Assembly (NCBI GenBank): GCA_964618215.1
Contig: CAZTZE010000025.1
Coordinates: 1 to 64,000, forward strand
DNA length: 64,000 bases
Direction: 5' to 3'
Source of the DNA: CG2-30-58-95 sp964618215
GTDB lineage: Bacteria > Chloroflexota > Anaerolineae > Anaerolineales > Villigracilaceae
The notes below the pieces were generated by a model, which worked only from the letters and a program-made list of their open reading frames with translations, did no database searches and was not told the DNA's origin. Position 1 is the stretch's first letter; each line of letters starts with the position of its first letter. Below, piece after piece: positions 41,638-49,872 of the stretch. The position numbers and the translations under genes were made by a program.

Positions 41638-42105
41638 TTATTTGAGCGCGTAACCGCACTGCGGGCAGAAACTATCCGAGCTAAAGATGGGACGTCCACA
41701 CTTGGGACAGAAACCAGCGGCTTTGTCCTTGAGGCCGGCGCGCCGTTTGGCGATCAGCGCCTCCAGGTCTTCATCCGTGGCTTCCTTATCTTCTCCCTCA
41801 CCCCTCACCCCCAAGGGAGAGGAAAGAGGGCTGATGGCATCCAATTGGCGCAGAATGGCCGCGCCGCGCTGGAGCAGCTTAGCGCGTTGGGCAGGGTAAT
41901 CCTCGGCCGGTATCTTCCCCAAAGTGTAGTCGAAATCAATTTCCTGCAAAGCGTTCAGGATGCGATCCCGTTCGGCCAATAGCGCCGAGACCACGTGCGC
42001 GTCATCCACTTGAGCGGCGGGTGTGCGGAGCATAAACGGCCGCGTCACGAACAGAGCAATCAGGATGAGCAAAGCCAGAAGCAGAAATATTACGCCAATA
42101 TCCAT
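41638..42105 (-). CDS. CcmI-like helix with C-terminal zinc ribbon
   Basis: 155 residues: an N-terminal membrane helix (VIFLLLALLILIALFV), a helical segment with ERDRILNALQEIDFDYTLGKI, resembling the first helical part of CcmI/CcmH C domains, and a zinc ribbon (FCPKCGRPIFSSDSFCPQCG, four Cys). A Pro/Gly-rich linker PLSSPLGVRGEGE comes from a CCCTCACCCC/GGGAGAGG repeat. Its place between ccmG and the dihaem lipoprotein gene suggests a cytochrome c assembly role; the ribbon would face the cytoplasm if the helix is N-out. Confidence 0.7.
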   Translation of the reverse strand: MDIGVIFLLLALLILIALFVTRPFMLRTPAAQVDDAHVVSALLAERDRILNALQEIDFDYTLGKIPAEDYPAQRAKLLQRGAAILRQLDAISPLSSPLGVRGEGEDKEATDEDLEALIAKRRAGLKDKAAGFCPKCGRPIFSSDSFCPQCGYALK

Positions 42106-42136
42106 GTTTTATTCCTGTAGGGTCGCCGCGACGAAA

Positions 42137-42721
42137 TTATTTCCCGGCCAGCAACGGGGAGATCGCGGCCTGGATTTCAGTCACCGACGCAAACGGGCCA
42201 ATCTTGATAAAGCGCAGGATACCCTGCTGATCAATAATGTACGTTTCCGGGACGCCCATGCGCCGGTTGAGGGCTTGCGAGATGCGCGTGCCCAGGTCGG
42301 GGCCGTTGGGATAGGTGATGTCGAACTTGGCGAGATATGAGCGCGCCTCCGGCTCGGTATCCACGTAATCCACGCCCAGGAAAATCACCTCGCCGGCCGG
42401 CTGGTAGATGCGCCAGGCGGCTTCCAGATCCGGGGCTTCCTGTTCACATGGCTTGCACCACGAGGCCCAGATGTTGACGACCACCACCTTGCCGCGCAAC
42501 TCGGAGAGACTGACCTGCGGCTGGCCGTTGTATTCGTAACCCTTGAACAGCGTCAGGGTAAAATCCGGGATTTCTTTGCCTAACTGGACAATGCCCTGCT
42601 GGGATTTCATCAGGCTGACGGCCAGGATGCCGAGCAAGCCAAGCAATCCTACCCAGATGAGAATCTGCGCCCAAAGCGGGACGGCGCGTTTGGGGGCGGT
42701 ATTTGCAAAATTATCGGTCAT
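42137..42721 (-). CDS. ccmG: thiol-disulfide oxidoreductase CcmG (TlpA-like)
   Basis: A 194-residue membrane-anchored thioredoxin-fold protein: one N-terminal helix (ILIWVGLLGLLGILAVSLM), then the fold with active site WASWCKPCEQEAPDLEA (CxxC) and the cis-Pro region GVPETYIID. It reduces the haem-binding Cys pair of apocytochromes. Its start overlaps the ccmH stop by 4 bases. Confidence 0.92.
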   Translation of the reverse strand: MTDNFANTAPKRAVPLWAQILIWVGLLGLLGILAVSLMKSQQGIVQLGKEIPDFTLTLFKGYEYNGQPQVSLSELRGKVVVVNIWASWCKPCEQEAPDLEAAWRIYQPAGEVIFLGVDYVDTEPEARSYLAKFDITYPNGPDLGTRISQALNRRMGVPETYIIDQQGILRFIKIGPFASVTEIQAAISPLLAGK

Positions 42722-43200
42722 TGACGTTTCTTTAGTTCCTCTTCCAGGCGGGTGACGTACTCGTCTTCGGCTGCGGGGGTTTCAGCCTCCTCTGCGCCAG
42801 CCGGCTGCATATCCAAGGCGCGCCAGGAGCGGAATGCCCGGTACAAGATATACGCGCCGGCTAAAAATGCCAGCGGTGGCAGGAGGTAGATCAGCCAGTT
42901 AAGACCCGTGCGCGGCGGTTCAGCGAGCACGCGCGCCCCATATTGCTCGACGAAATACTGGTTGATTGTATCCGCTGACTTCCCCTCAGCCAGCATCTGA
43001 CGGATGAGTTCACGCCACTGCGCGCAGGCCTGAGTGGGGCATACATCCAGGGGCGTGTTCTCACATACCGGGCAATATAAATGCTTTGCAATGGCGTTCA
43101 CCTCGTCATCCGAGGGCGTGGGTTGCTGAGCGTAGGCGGTTCTCACCCAGGCAAATGCAAGAATAATCACAATCAGAACGAGCCAGAAATTACGTTTCAT
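42718..43200 (-). CDS. ccmH: apocytochrome thiol protein CcmH
   Basis: A 160-residue protein: N-terminal signal anchor (FWLVLIVIILAFAWV), a helical periplasmic domain with the CxxC site in LYCPVCENTPLDVCPTQAC, and a C-terminal helix (WLIYLLPPLAFLAGAYIL). The two further Cys after the CxxC are unusual for Proteobacterial CcmH. It keeps the apocytochrome Cys pair reduced for haem attachment with CcmF. It overlaps both neighbours by 4 bases. Confidence 0.92.
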   Translation of the reverse strand: MKRNFWLVLIVIILAFAWVRTAYAQQPTPSDDEVNAIAKHLYCPVCENTPLDVCPTQACAQWRELIRQMLAEGKSADTINQYFVEQYGARVLAEPPRTGLNWLIYLLPPLAFLAGAYILYRAFRSWRALDMQPAGAEEAETPAAEDEYVTRLEEELKKRQ

Positions 43201-45206
43201 ATCTGCAACTCTTTCTCCGGCCAGGCAGCTACCAGGGTACCGAAGACGAAGACAAACGTGCCAATCCAGAGCCAGTTGACCAACGGGTTGTGATACACCT
43301 TGAAGGTCGCGCCGCTGGCTGAAATCGGCTGCCAGTCCACCAGGATGACGTACAAGTCATCGGCCAGGGTGGAGTACAAGCCAGGGATGGTCATTGGTTG
43401 GCTGGATTCGTAGTAATAATCGCGGCGCGGGTAAAGGTCGCCCAAATACCGATCGCCTTTGAAAACGCTGACCACGGCGCGTGTGACATTGCGCCCGCCA
43501 GCGGTATCGAATTGAGCGACAGAATCAAATTTGACCGTGTAACCGGCGAGTTCGAGAGCGCCGCCCTGCGGGAGGGTGCCCTGCGTCTCGGTTTGGAAGA
43601 CCTCGATGCCCAGGATGCCAATCGCCATCAGCACCATGGAGATGTGGATAATGTGCCCACCGTAGCGGCGGCGGTTTCGTCCGGCCAGCTTCCAGAGAGC
43701 CAGGAAGAAATTTTCACCCGAGGTTTTACTGCGCGCCCGGGCCGCGCGCCAAAATTCATACAGGGTGACGATAAGGACCAACGCCACAAGCCCAAAACCG
43801 ATCAAAGCCAGAACGTTATGCACACCCGCCGCAAAGATGACAGCCATAACCAATGCGGCCAGCAAAGCCGGTTTCCAGACGGCGCGTCCCAGGGTCTTGA
43901 TCGTCGAGTGCCCCCAGGCGGAAAGCGGGGCAACACCCATCAGCAGCATCAACGCGCCGAAGAGCGGCGCGGTGGCGCGTTCGTAAAACGGCGGGCCGAC
44001 GGTCACTTTCTGGTTGGTGACCAGTTCGGAGATGAGCGGGAAGATCACACCCCAAAAACAGACGATCAGCACCCCGATGAAGATAAGATTGTTCAGCGTG
44101 AAGAGCGCCTCGCGCGAGAACATGGACTTCATCTCGACTTCGGCCTTGAGGTCATTCCAACGATAGATCAGCAACGACACCGAGCCAACGAAGGTCAGAC
44201 CGATGAAGGCGAAGAACATTGGCCCGATGGCGCTCTGGGCGAAGGAATGGACCGAAGATAGCACGCCGGAACGGGTCAGGAAGGTGCCGAAAAGCACCAA
44301 GTCGTAGGTCAGGATAATGAGCAGCATGTTCCACTGCTTCAACATGCCGCGCTTTTCCTGGATAATGACCGAATGCAGGAAGGCCGTGCCGGTCAGCCAG
44401 GGCATGAGGGAGGCGATTTCCACCGGGTCCCAACCCCAGTAGCCGCCCCAGCCAAGCACATCGTAGGCCCAGCGCGCCCCGAGGACAAGACCGAGCGAAA
44501 GGAACAGCCAGGCCCACAGCGTCCAGCGGCGGGTGATGCGGATCCAGCGGTCGTCGGTGCGGCCAGTTATGAGCGCGGCAATGGCAAAGGCGAATGGAAT
44601 GATATAAGCGACAAAACCAAGATAGAGCAGCGGCGGGTGGATGATCATGCCCGGATGCCGCAGCAACGGGTTCAAGCCCCGTCCGTCTCGGGGTGTGAGC
44701 AGAACCGCGCCGGCCGGGCGGAACATGGCCGCCACCTCGCCGGAGACCGTCTGCCACCAGCTCATAAAAGGGTTTTCAAAGAAGATGATCAGCGAAAGGA
44801 AAAAAGCCAATGTCGCTGCGGAGACCAGGATCACCCAGGGCAGAAACTCGCGGTCGCGCTCCCATTTGCGCAGGGTGACTGCCGAGGTAAAAGCCGAGAG
44901 CAGCCATGCCCAGAAGAGCAGCGACCCGGCCTGCCCACCCCACAGGGCGGTGATTTTGAGATAGAGCGGCATGGAATTGCTGGTTACAGAGTAGACGTAC
45001 TGAATCTCGTAATGGCCGCCAACGAGCAAATAGATCAGCGCCAGGGACGAAAGCGTGAGCAGCGGGAAGGTCAGCAGCATGGCGCGCCGGGCGCTTTCTG
45101 CCCAGGGGTAGGATTTTGTCAACCCGCCATACAGCGCAGCGCCGATGCTGAAGAACGACAGGATGAAGGTCACCACTAAAACGCCGAAGCCAAAATCTGC
45201 AATCAT
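43197..45206 (-). CDS. ccmF: haem lyase membrane subunit CcmF
   Basis: A 669-residue protein with about 15 helices. The WWD haem-handling motif is present as WGGYWGWDPVEIASLMPWL, preceded by WGGQAGSLLFWAWLLSAF; the flanking His residues in RHPGMIIHPPLLYLGF and in VLSSVHSFAQS fit the CcmF ligands. A large periplasmic loop near the C terminus (about 545-640) precedes a last helix. With CcmH it joins haem from CcmE to apocytochrome c. It overlaps ccmH by 4 bases. Confidence 0.95.
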   Translation of the reverse strand: MIADFGFGVLVVTFILSFFSIGAALYGGLTKSYPWAESARRAMLLTFPLLTLSSLALIYLLVGGHYEIQYVYSVTSNSMPLYLKITALWGGQAGSLLFWAWLLSAFTSAVTLRKWERDREFLPWVILVSAATLAFFLSLIIFFENPFMSWWQTVSGEVAAMFRPAGAVLLTPRDGRGLNPLLRHPGMIIHPPLLYLGFVAYIIPFAFAIAALITGRTDDRWIRITRRWTLWAWLFLSLGLVLGARWAYDVLGWGGYWGWDPVEIASLMPWLTGTAFLHSVIIQEKRGMLKQWNMLLIILTYDLVLFGTFLTRSGVLSSVHSFAQSAIGPMFFAFIGLTFVGSVSLLIYRWNDLKAEVEMKSMFSREALFTLNNLIFIGVLIVCFWGVIFPLISELVTNQKVTVGPPFYERATAPLFGALMLLMGVAPLSAWGHSTIKTLGRAVWKPALLAALVMAVIFAAGVHNVLALIGFGLVALVLIVTLYEFWRAARARSKTSGENFFLALWKLAGRNRRRYGGHIIHISMVLMAIGILGIEVFQTETQGTLPQGGALELAGYTVKFDSVAQFDTAGGRNVTRAVVSVFKGDRYLGDLYPRRDYYYESSQPMTIPGLYSTLADDLYVILVDWQPISASGATFKVYHNPLVNWLWIGTFVFVFGTLVAAWPEKELQI

Positions 45207-45223
45207 GAAGAGCTCCTAATCAT

Positions 45224-45260
45224 GAGACCTGACAGGTTTTTATGAAACCTGTCAGGTCTC
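45224..45260. repeat. perfect 16-bp palindrome between ccmE and ccmF
   Basis: GAGACCTGACAGGTTT (45224-45239) pairs perfectly with AAACCTGTCAGGTCTC (45245-45260) around TTATG. Present in the intercistronic space on the - strand, with no T-run next to it; it may tune the ccmE/ccmF mRNA ratio. Confidence 0.75.
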
Positions 45261-45275
45261 GTCTTTACGTGCTGC

Positions 45276-45776
45276 TTAATTTCCGCCGGCTTGCGCCGGC
45301 AAAGCCTCTTCGTACTTGGTCGGGCACTTGAGCAAGAGTTCGTCCGCGTAAAAGATGCCATCTTCGCCCAGTTGTCCGGTCATGATGGCCTGCGCTTCGT
45401 CCCGCAAGAGGTCCGGTTTGGGGCCGGTGTAGATCACCTTCAAGCGGGCGCGCAGCGGATCAATGACAGCCTGATGCAGGACAACCGCCAGACCACCGGC
45501 GGCCTCGATCTCTTTATTGTCGCCCGGGATGCTCGCCACTTCGAAAGTAAGATTCAGAGTCTGTGGGTCATACTGGATCGTGTCACCGACCACCGCCCCG
45601 GAAACGCGCAGGTTGCGCCCGATCACACTGCTGGCTTTGGCGTGCAATTCATCCACGGTCAAAAAATACTCGGCGCTGGCCAAGGTCGAAGAGGCGATGA
45701 GATAGACCACTGCGGCCAGAATCAGCAGGCCGCCGACAATGAATTTGGCTCGTCCAAAATTCGCGCTAAATTGCAT
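45276..45776 (-). CDS. ccmE: haem chaperone CcmE, CxxxY variant
   Basis: A 166-residue protein: N-terminal anchor (GGLLILAAVVYLIASSTL), then an OB-fold domain with YFLTVDELHAKASSVIGRNL and LRVSGAVVGDTI. The haem-attaching residue is in LLLKCPTKYEE (Cys151, Tyr155): a CxxxY motif where classic CcmE has HxxxY. CcmE takes haem from CcmC and gives it to CcmF. The start is the ATG at 45776 with GAGGAACAAGG upstream; the longer ORF to 45863 reads through repeat-like bases. It is the first gene of the operon. Confidence 0.92.
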   Translation of the reverse strand: MQFSANFGRAKFIVGGLLILAAVVYLIASSTLASAEYFLTVDELHAKASSVIGRNLRVSGAVVGDTIQYDPQTLNLTFEVASIPGDNKEIEAAGGLAVVLHQAVIDPLRARLKVIYTGPKPDLLRDEAQAIMTGQLGEDGIFYADELLLKCPTKYEEALPAQAGGN

Positions 45777-45981
45777 CCTTGTTCCTCCAACGTATCTCAT
45801 GAAGATGAGGGGTTGCGGACGGCTTTCGCCTGTCTGCCGAGTAGGCCTTCGGCAACCTCTCATCCCTTATTTTATTAACCACTAATAATTTTACACATTC
45901 AGATTAAGAGAAACTGAGAGATCGCACTATATTTGTGCGCTTGACCGGGCAAGGCTGTCCCACCCTGAGCAGAGGCAGATA

Positions 45982-46668
45982 TTACAATTGCACCAATCCG
46001 GTGCGGATGGCAAACTTGACCAGTTCCGTGCGCGAGTGCATGTTCAACTTGTTCATGATCCGCTCGCGGTGACGGGCGATCGTTTTTGGACTGAGGCCGA
46101 GGCTATCGCCGATCTGCTGGTTGTTCGACCCCTGCGCCACCAGTTCCAGCACCTGCCGCTCACGTTGGCTGAGGGCATCCAACCCAACTATGGTGACGTG
46201 ATCCCCGGGCGGCGATTGAAAGGATTGTCCCGGTTGTTGAACCAGCCGCTGGTAATCTTCCAGCAGCCAGCGGGCTAATGCAGGCTGTAAATAGACGTGA
46301 CCGGCGGCGACGGTATGGATGGCATCTATCAGGTCATCCGCGGCGGCATGTTTGGTGATGTAGCCGGATGCGCCGGCGGCCAGCATTTGCATGAAGTACT
46401 GTTTGTCGTCGTGGACGGTCAGCGCCAGGATCAGGCAATCCGGGCACAGGACGCGCAAGCGGCGCGTGGCCTCCATCCCATCCATGCCGGGCATGGTGAT
46501 GTCCATCAGGATGATATCCGGTTTCACCTGCATGGCACGTAACACTGCGTCCTCGCCGCTGCCCGCCTCGGCCACGACTTCGAAGTTTTCTTGCGTCTGC
46601 AAGAACGATTTCAAGCCAACGCGAACGACATCGTGATCATCCACCAACATCAAGCGTATTTTTTCCAT
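45982..46668 (-). CDS. NarL/LuxR-type response regulator
   Basis: A 228-residue regulator: receiver domain (acidic pair in LVDDHDVVR, phosphoacceptor Asp in DIILMDITMPGMDG, Lys in YITKHAAADDL) and LuxR-type HTH (LSQREREVLELVAQGSNNQ-like: LSQRERQVLELVAQG, then IGDSLGLSPKTIARHRERIM). It starts one base after the stop of the histidine kinase gene, with GGAGGG within that gene's end. It likely controls the cytochrome cluster or the ccm operon on either side (inference). Confidence 0.93.
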   Translation of the reverse strand: MEKIRLMLVDDHDVVRVGLKSFLQTQENFEVVAEAGSGEDAVLRAMQVKPDIILMDITMPGMDGMEATRRLRVLCPDCLILALTVHDDKQYFMQMLAAGASGYITKHAAADDLIDAIHTVAAGHVYLQPALARWLLEDYQRLVQQPGQSFQSPPGDHVTIVGLDALSQRERQVLELVAQGSNNQQIGDSLGLSPKTIARHRERIMNKLNMHSRTELVKFAIRTGLVQL

Positions 46669-46669
46669 T

Positions 46670-48178
46670 TCACGAACCCTCCGGGAGTGAGACGATTAAA
46701 TCACTGACCGGGATAACCGCCTCGACGGTTGTCCCCTTGCCAGGAGATGATTCAATTTTCAATTTCCCGCCGACTGAATCCATTCTTTCCTGCATACCAA
46801 CCAAGCCCCAGCCACGCGGTGGGGAAAAGCTGTCTGAGGGGTTAAATCCAGCGCCGTGATCCACAACGCGCAGGGTGACCAGCTCCGTCTCATAGACCAG
46901 ATGTAGTCGAGCGTCTTTCACCCGGGCATGGCGGGCTACATTGTTCAATGCCTCCTGCGCCACGCGGAAGAAGACCGTCTCGACAATCGGGTCCAGGCGC
47001 CGTTCCTGACCCTGGACATGCAAAGAGATTTGCAGGCCAAGCGGGCAGCATTCCCGCTCCGTCAGGTATTGCAGGGCAGGCGCCAGGCCAAGGTCATCCA
47101 GTTGCGCAGGACGCAGGTCATGCACCAAGCGGTAAAGTCCTTGTGACATCTGTTTAGCCAGCGAGTGCAGGCGATCCACCAAGCGGGCGACATCCGCACG
47201 TTCAGGCACGGTCTTCTGGAGTGTGGCTAAATCCAGTGAAAAGGCGGACAGAACCTGGGAAGTTTCGTCGTGCAGCTCACGCGCAATGCGCGCCCGTTCA
47301 TCCTCTTGCGCCAGCACGGTATGGCGGAGCAGTTCGCGGCGCATGACCTCGCGTTTGGTCAACTCGACCTGGATCTGCTCGAGCGCTTCCAGGTGTTCCT
47401 GCTGCGCGGACATCAGTTGGTTTTGGCGCTCTGCCTCCACCAGTTGCGTGGCGCGCAGCATACTTACCATAATCACGACTGCCATCGCTGAGCGGATAAC
47501 CTGGATCGGGATACCAGTTGCAGCCAGAAAAGCATCCGCGCTGATCCAGCGTGCTGGGAACATATTTACAGATGGAACAAAGATCTGGGTAAGAGCGTAA
47601 ATCCCAAAGCCAAAAGCCGCCCAGGTCAAACTCCTGCATAATGGACGGCGCCCCTCAGCCCGAACCTGCAAAGCTTGCAAGCGCAAACCCAAAGCTGCAA
47701 ATGCCCCCCCGGTTACGGCCAGCAAATATCTGATCAAAGCATCACTTAGATGCAATGCGGAGATTGGATTGGCTTTATAAGACAGCACTGCGCCAAAGAT
47801 GATGACGAGAAAATATATTCCCAATACGCCCAGGCCAATCATTGTCATGCGCTTGCTTGTTTGCTTTGACTCCCGGAAAGCCCGCATCCCAAAAACGATC
47901 AACATGCAAAACGAGATTGCCAATAGAACCAGGCGAGACCATGCAATCCATTCCGGAAATTCAGCCCCCAGCCAGACAATCTGCATGAGGTAGATCTCGA
48001 ACCATTCATGCAGGCCATGCAAGATGCCAAACCCCGCCAACGGCTGCAGAAGGTTTACGTTGGCCAGGGATGGGAAGCGGCCAGTTTCCAATGCCATCGC
48101 CAGCCCCATGGCAAAGAAAGCCAAACCGTATATGAAAAAGATCAACAAAATATCGAAGTGGAAACCAGTTTCGGACAT
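46670..48178 (-). CDS. membrane histidine kinase with seven-helix sensor
   Basis: About 502 residues. About seven N-terminal helices (up to about 245) form the sensor, with a His-rich GILHGLHEWFEIYLMQ segment at the second helix; then a coiled helix, HisKA_3 with the phosphoacceptor His in ARIARELHDETSQVLSA, and a HATPase_c domain with NVARHARV and DHGAGFNP, then GWGLVGMQERM. HisKA_3 kinases of the NarX/DesK class pair with LuxR-type regulators, as here with the next gene. The start is the ATG at 48178; the ATG at 48205 is an alternative. It diverges from the eight-haem cytochrome gene and shares the 276-bp intergenic region with it. Confidence 0.88.
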   Translation of the reverse strand: MSETGFHFDILLIFFIYGLAFFAMGLAMALETGRFPSLANVNLLQPLAGFGILHGLHEWFEIYLMQIVWLGAEFPEWIAWSRLVLLAISFCMLIVFGMRAFRESKQTSKRMTMIGLGVLGIYFLVIIFGAVLSYKANPISALHLSDALIRYLLAVTGGAFAALGLRLQALQVRAEGRRPLCRSLTWAAFGFGIYALTQIFVPSVNMFPARWISADAFLAATGIPIQVIRSAMAVVIMVSMLRATQLVEAERQNQLMSAQQEHLEALEQIQVELTKREVMRRELLRHTVLAQEDERARIARELHDETSQVLSAFSLDLATLQKTVPERADVARLVDRLHSLAKQMSQGLYRLVHDLRPAQLDDLGLAPALQYLTERECCPLGLQISLHVQGQERRLDPIVETVFFRVAQEALNNVARHARVKDARLHLVYETELVTLRVVDHGAGFNPSDSFSPPRGWGLVGMQERMDSVGGKLKIESSPGKGTTVEAVIPVSDLIVSLPEGS

Positions 48179-48242
48179 AGGCGCTCTTTGGGTATTGTAC
48201 ACCATCTATCAATAGCACGAAACGCCAACTATCACTTCTAAT

Positions 48243-48262
48243 CATGTGACATTTGTCACATG
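48243..48262. promoter_or_regulatory. perfect CRP/FNR-family operator
   Basis: CATGTGACATTTGTCACATG: a 9+9-base perfect palindrome with a 2-base centre, containing TGTGA-N6-TCACA. It lies between the divergent histidine kinase and cytochrome genes. A second near-identical site is at 49778-49793. Confidence 0.82.
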
Positions 48263-48454
48263 GGATTGCGCTATTATTAACTTGTTTTTAATCTTAATTG
48301 GGCATATAAACCTATTGCATCAATTGATATTGGGATTTTATAGCCAACGCAATGGGTTGGTAATGCCAATGTAAAAGGAGGCCTATTGACGAGACAAATC
48401 GCTATTGCTTAAGTACCAGACTATGTGCGTAAATCTATCCCTAACGAGGAGAAT

Positions 48455-49699
48455 ATGATGTCACGAAAACTCATTTTTGTAGTAGCTGGTCTGCTTCTGC
48501 TTGCCGTGGCTTTGGCAGCTTGCGCGGGCCAGCCAGGCCAGCCAGGAGCTGCCGGCCCGCAGGGACCCGCTGGACCTCAAGGCTCTGAAGGCCCGCAAGG
48601 ACCTGCCGGTCCGTCCGGCGCTGAATATGTCGGTTCAGCGACCTGTTCGCAATGCCACGAAGCGCTTTATACGACCTTCATGAAATCCGGCCACCCGTGG
48701 AAACTGACCAAGGTTGTGGATGGACAGGCGCCAACTTATCCTTTCACCGCGATAACGGAGCTTCCTGCAGGCTATAGCTGGAAGGACATTTCCTACGTCA
48801 TCGGCGGTTACAAATGGAAAGCCCGCTTTATGGATCAGCAGGGCAACATCATCACCGATGAACCCGGCAAGACCGGCAATGCAGATTACCTCAACCAATA
48901 CAACTTTGCCAATCCGCTTGTCGGCGAGGACGCCGGCTGGGTCAAGTACAACTCTGGCAAGGAGAAGTTGCCCTATAACTGCGGCGCCTGCCACACCACT
49001 GGTTACTCGGCCTGGCCGCCTGATTCCCATCAGGACGATCGGGCCGGCATCGTCGGTACCTGGCAGGAAGCCGGCATTCAGTGCGAAGCCTGTCACGGCC
49101 CCGGTAGTTTACATGCCTCCAACCCGCAAGGCGTTCGCTTGGAAGTTGAGCGCAGCCCGGATTTGTGCGGCGACTGCCACGACCGCGGCGCCCAGGAAAC
49201 GGTTGACGCCAAGGGCGGCTTCATCGAACACCACGAGCAGTATGAGGAGCTCTTCCAGAGCAAACACATCACCCTCGACTGTGTGCTGTGCCACGACCCG
49301 CACGCCGGCGTCGAACAACTCCGCCAAGCCGGCAAACAGACCACCCGCACCAAGTGCGAATCCTGCCACTTCAAAGAAGCCCAGTATCAAGACTCAGCCG
49401 TGCATCCAGCCGTGGCGGCCTGTATTGATTGCCACATGCCCTTCGTTGGTAAGAGCGCTTGGGGCAATGCCGCCAAGTTCACTGGCGATGTCCGCACCCA
49501 CTTGATGGCGATTGACCCGAAGCAGATTGACCAGTTCTATACGGTCACCGCTGCCGATGGAACGACAAAGGATTTCTCGCTGTCGCAAATTGGCCTCAAT
49601 TTCGCCTGCCGCCATTGCCATGTCGAAGGCGGTTCAGCAACGGTGAAAACCGACGCTGAGCTGATTGAAAAAGCAACCGGCTACCACAACACACCTTAG
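48455..49699 (+). CDS. eight-haem cytochrome c lipoprotein with collagen-like stalk (cytochrome c554-type)
   Basis: About 414 residues. Signal peptide with lipobox LAAC (lipid on Cys23), then 11 uninterrupted Gly-X-Y triplets (residues about 25-57, such as GPQGPAGPQGSEGPQGPAG), then a cytochrome c554-type domain starting YVGSATCSQCH. Eight CxxCH sites follow: CSQC, CGAC, CEAC, CGDC, CVLC, CESC, CIDC, CRHC. The Gly-X-Y run can form a trimeric triple helix, which would hold the haem domain away from the membrane. It is presumably an electron carrier or reductase. GAGGAG precedes ATG 48455; the earlier ATG frame from 48425 adds ten residues upstream. A terminator follows at 49723. Confidence 0.9.
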   Translation: MMSRKLIFVVAGLLLLAVALAACAGQPGQPGAAGPQGPAGPQGSEGPQGPAGPSGAEYVGSATCSQCHEALYTTFMKSGHPWKLTKVVDGQAPTYPFTAITELPAGYSWKDISYVIGGYKWKARFMDQQGNIITDEPGKTGNADYLNQYNFANPLVGEDAGWVKYNSGKEKLPYNCGACHTTGYSAWPPDSHQDDRAGIVGTWQEAGIQCEACHGPGSLHASNPQGVRLEVERSPDLCGDCHDRGAQETVDAKGGFIEHHEQYEELFQSKHITLDCVLCHDPHAGVEQLRQAGKQTTRTKCESCHFKEAQYQDSAVHPAVAACIDCHMPFVGKSAWGNAAKFTGDVRTHLMAIDPKQIDQFYTVTAADGTTKDFSLSQIGLNFACRHCHVEGGSATVKTDAELIEKATGYHNTP

Positions 49700-49722
49700 T
49701 TGAAATTCAATCGCAAGAACTT

Positions 49723-49755
49723 GGGCTGGACGGAATACCGTCCAGCCCATTTTTA
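49723..49755 (+). terminator. intrinsic terminator of the eight-haem cytochrome gene
   Basis: GGGCTGGACGG (49723-49733) and CCGTCCAGCCC (49738-49748) pair perfectly around AATA, followed by ATTTTTA. Confidence 0.92.
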
Positions 49756-49777
49756 TCGGATCATATCCCGGCAGTTT

Positions 49778-49793
49778 TGTGACATATGTCACT
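49778..49793 (+). promoter_or_regulatory. CRP/FNR-family operator upstream of the haem-binding protein gene
   Basis: TGTGACATATGTCACT, with the perfect 14-bp palindrome GTGACATATGTCAC. Its centre (49785.5) is about 41.5 bases before the start expected from the TATAAT at 49815-49820, the classical class II activator position. Confidence 0.85.
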
Positions 49794-49814
49794 ATTTCTC
49801 TTGAGATAGTTGGG

Positions 49815-49820
49815 TATAAT
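49815..49820 (+). promoter_or_regulatory. -10 box TATAAT
   Basis: Perfect TATAAT, no -35 box at the usual place; the activator site takes that position. Predicted start near 49827, about 46 bases before ATG 49873. Confidence 0.7.
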
Positions 49821-49872
49821 CTACCAATATTGGGTTCTGTTACCCAAATTCTAAACATCTTAGAGAGGTAGA

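Noticed and set aside
43398..45179. Two long + strand frames (287 and 268 codons) opposite ccmF
   Set aside because: CcmF on the - strand is certain; the antisense frames have shadow-type composition.
48425..48454. Ten extra N-terminal codons for the eight-haem cytochrome
   Set aside because: The added residues would precede a normal lipoprotein signal peptide, while the GAGGAG site fits the ATG at 48455.
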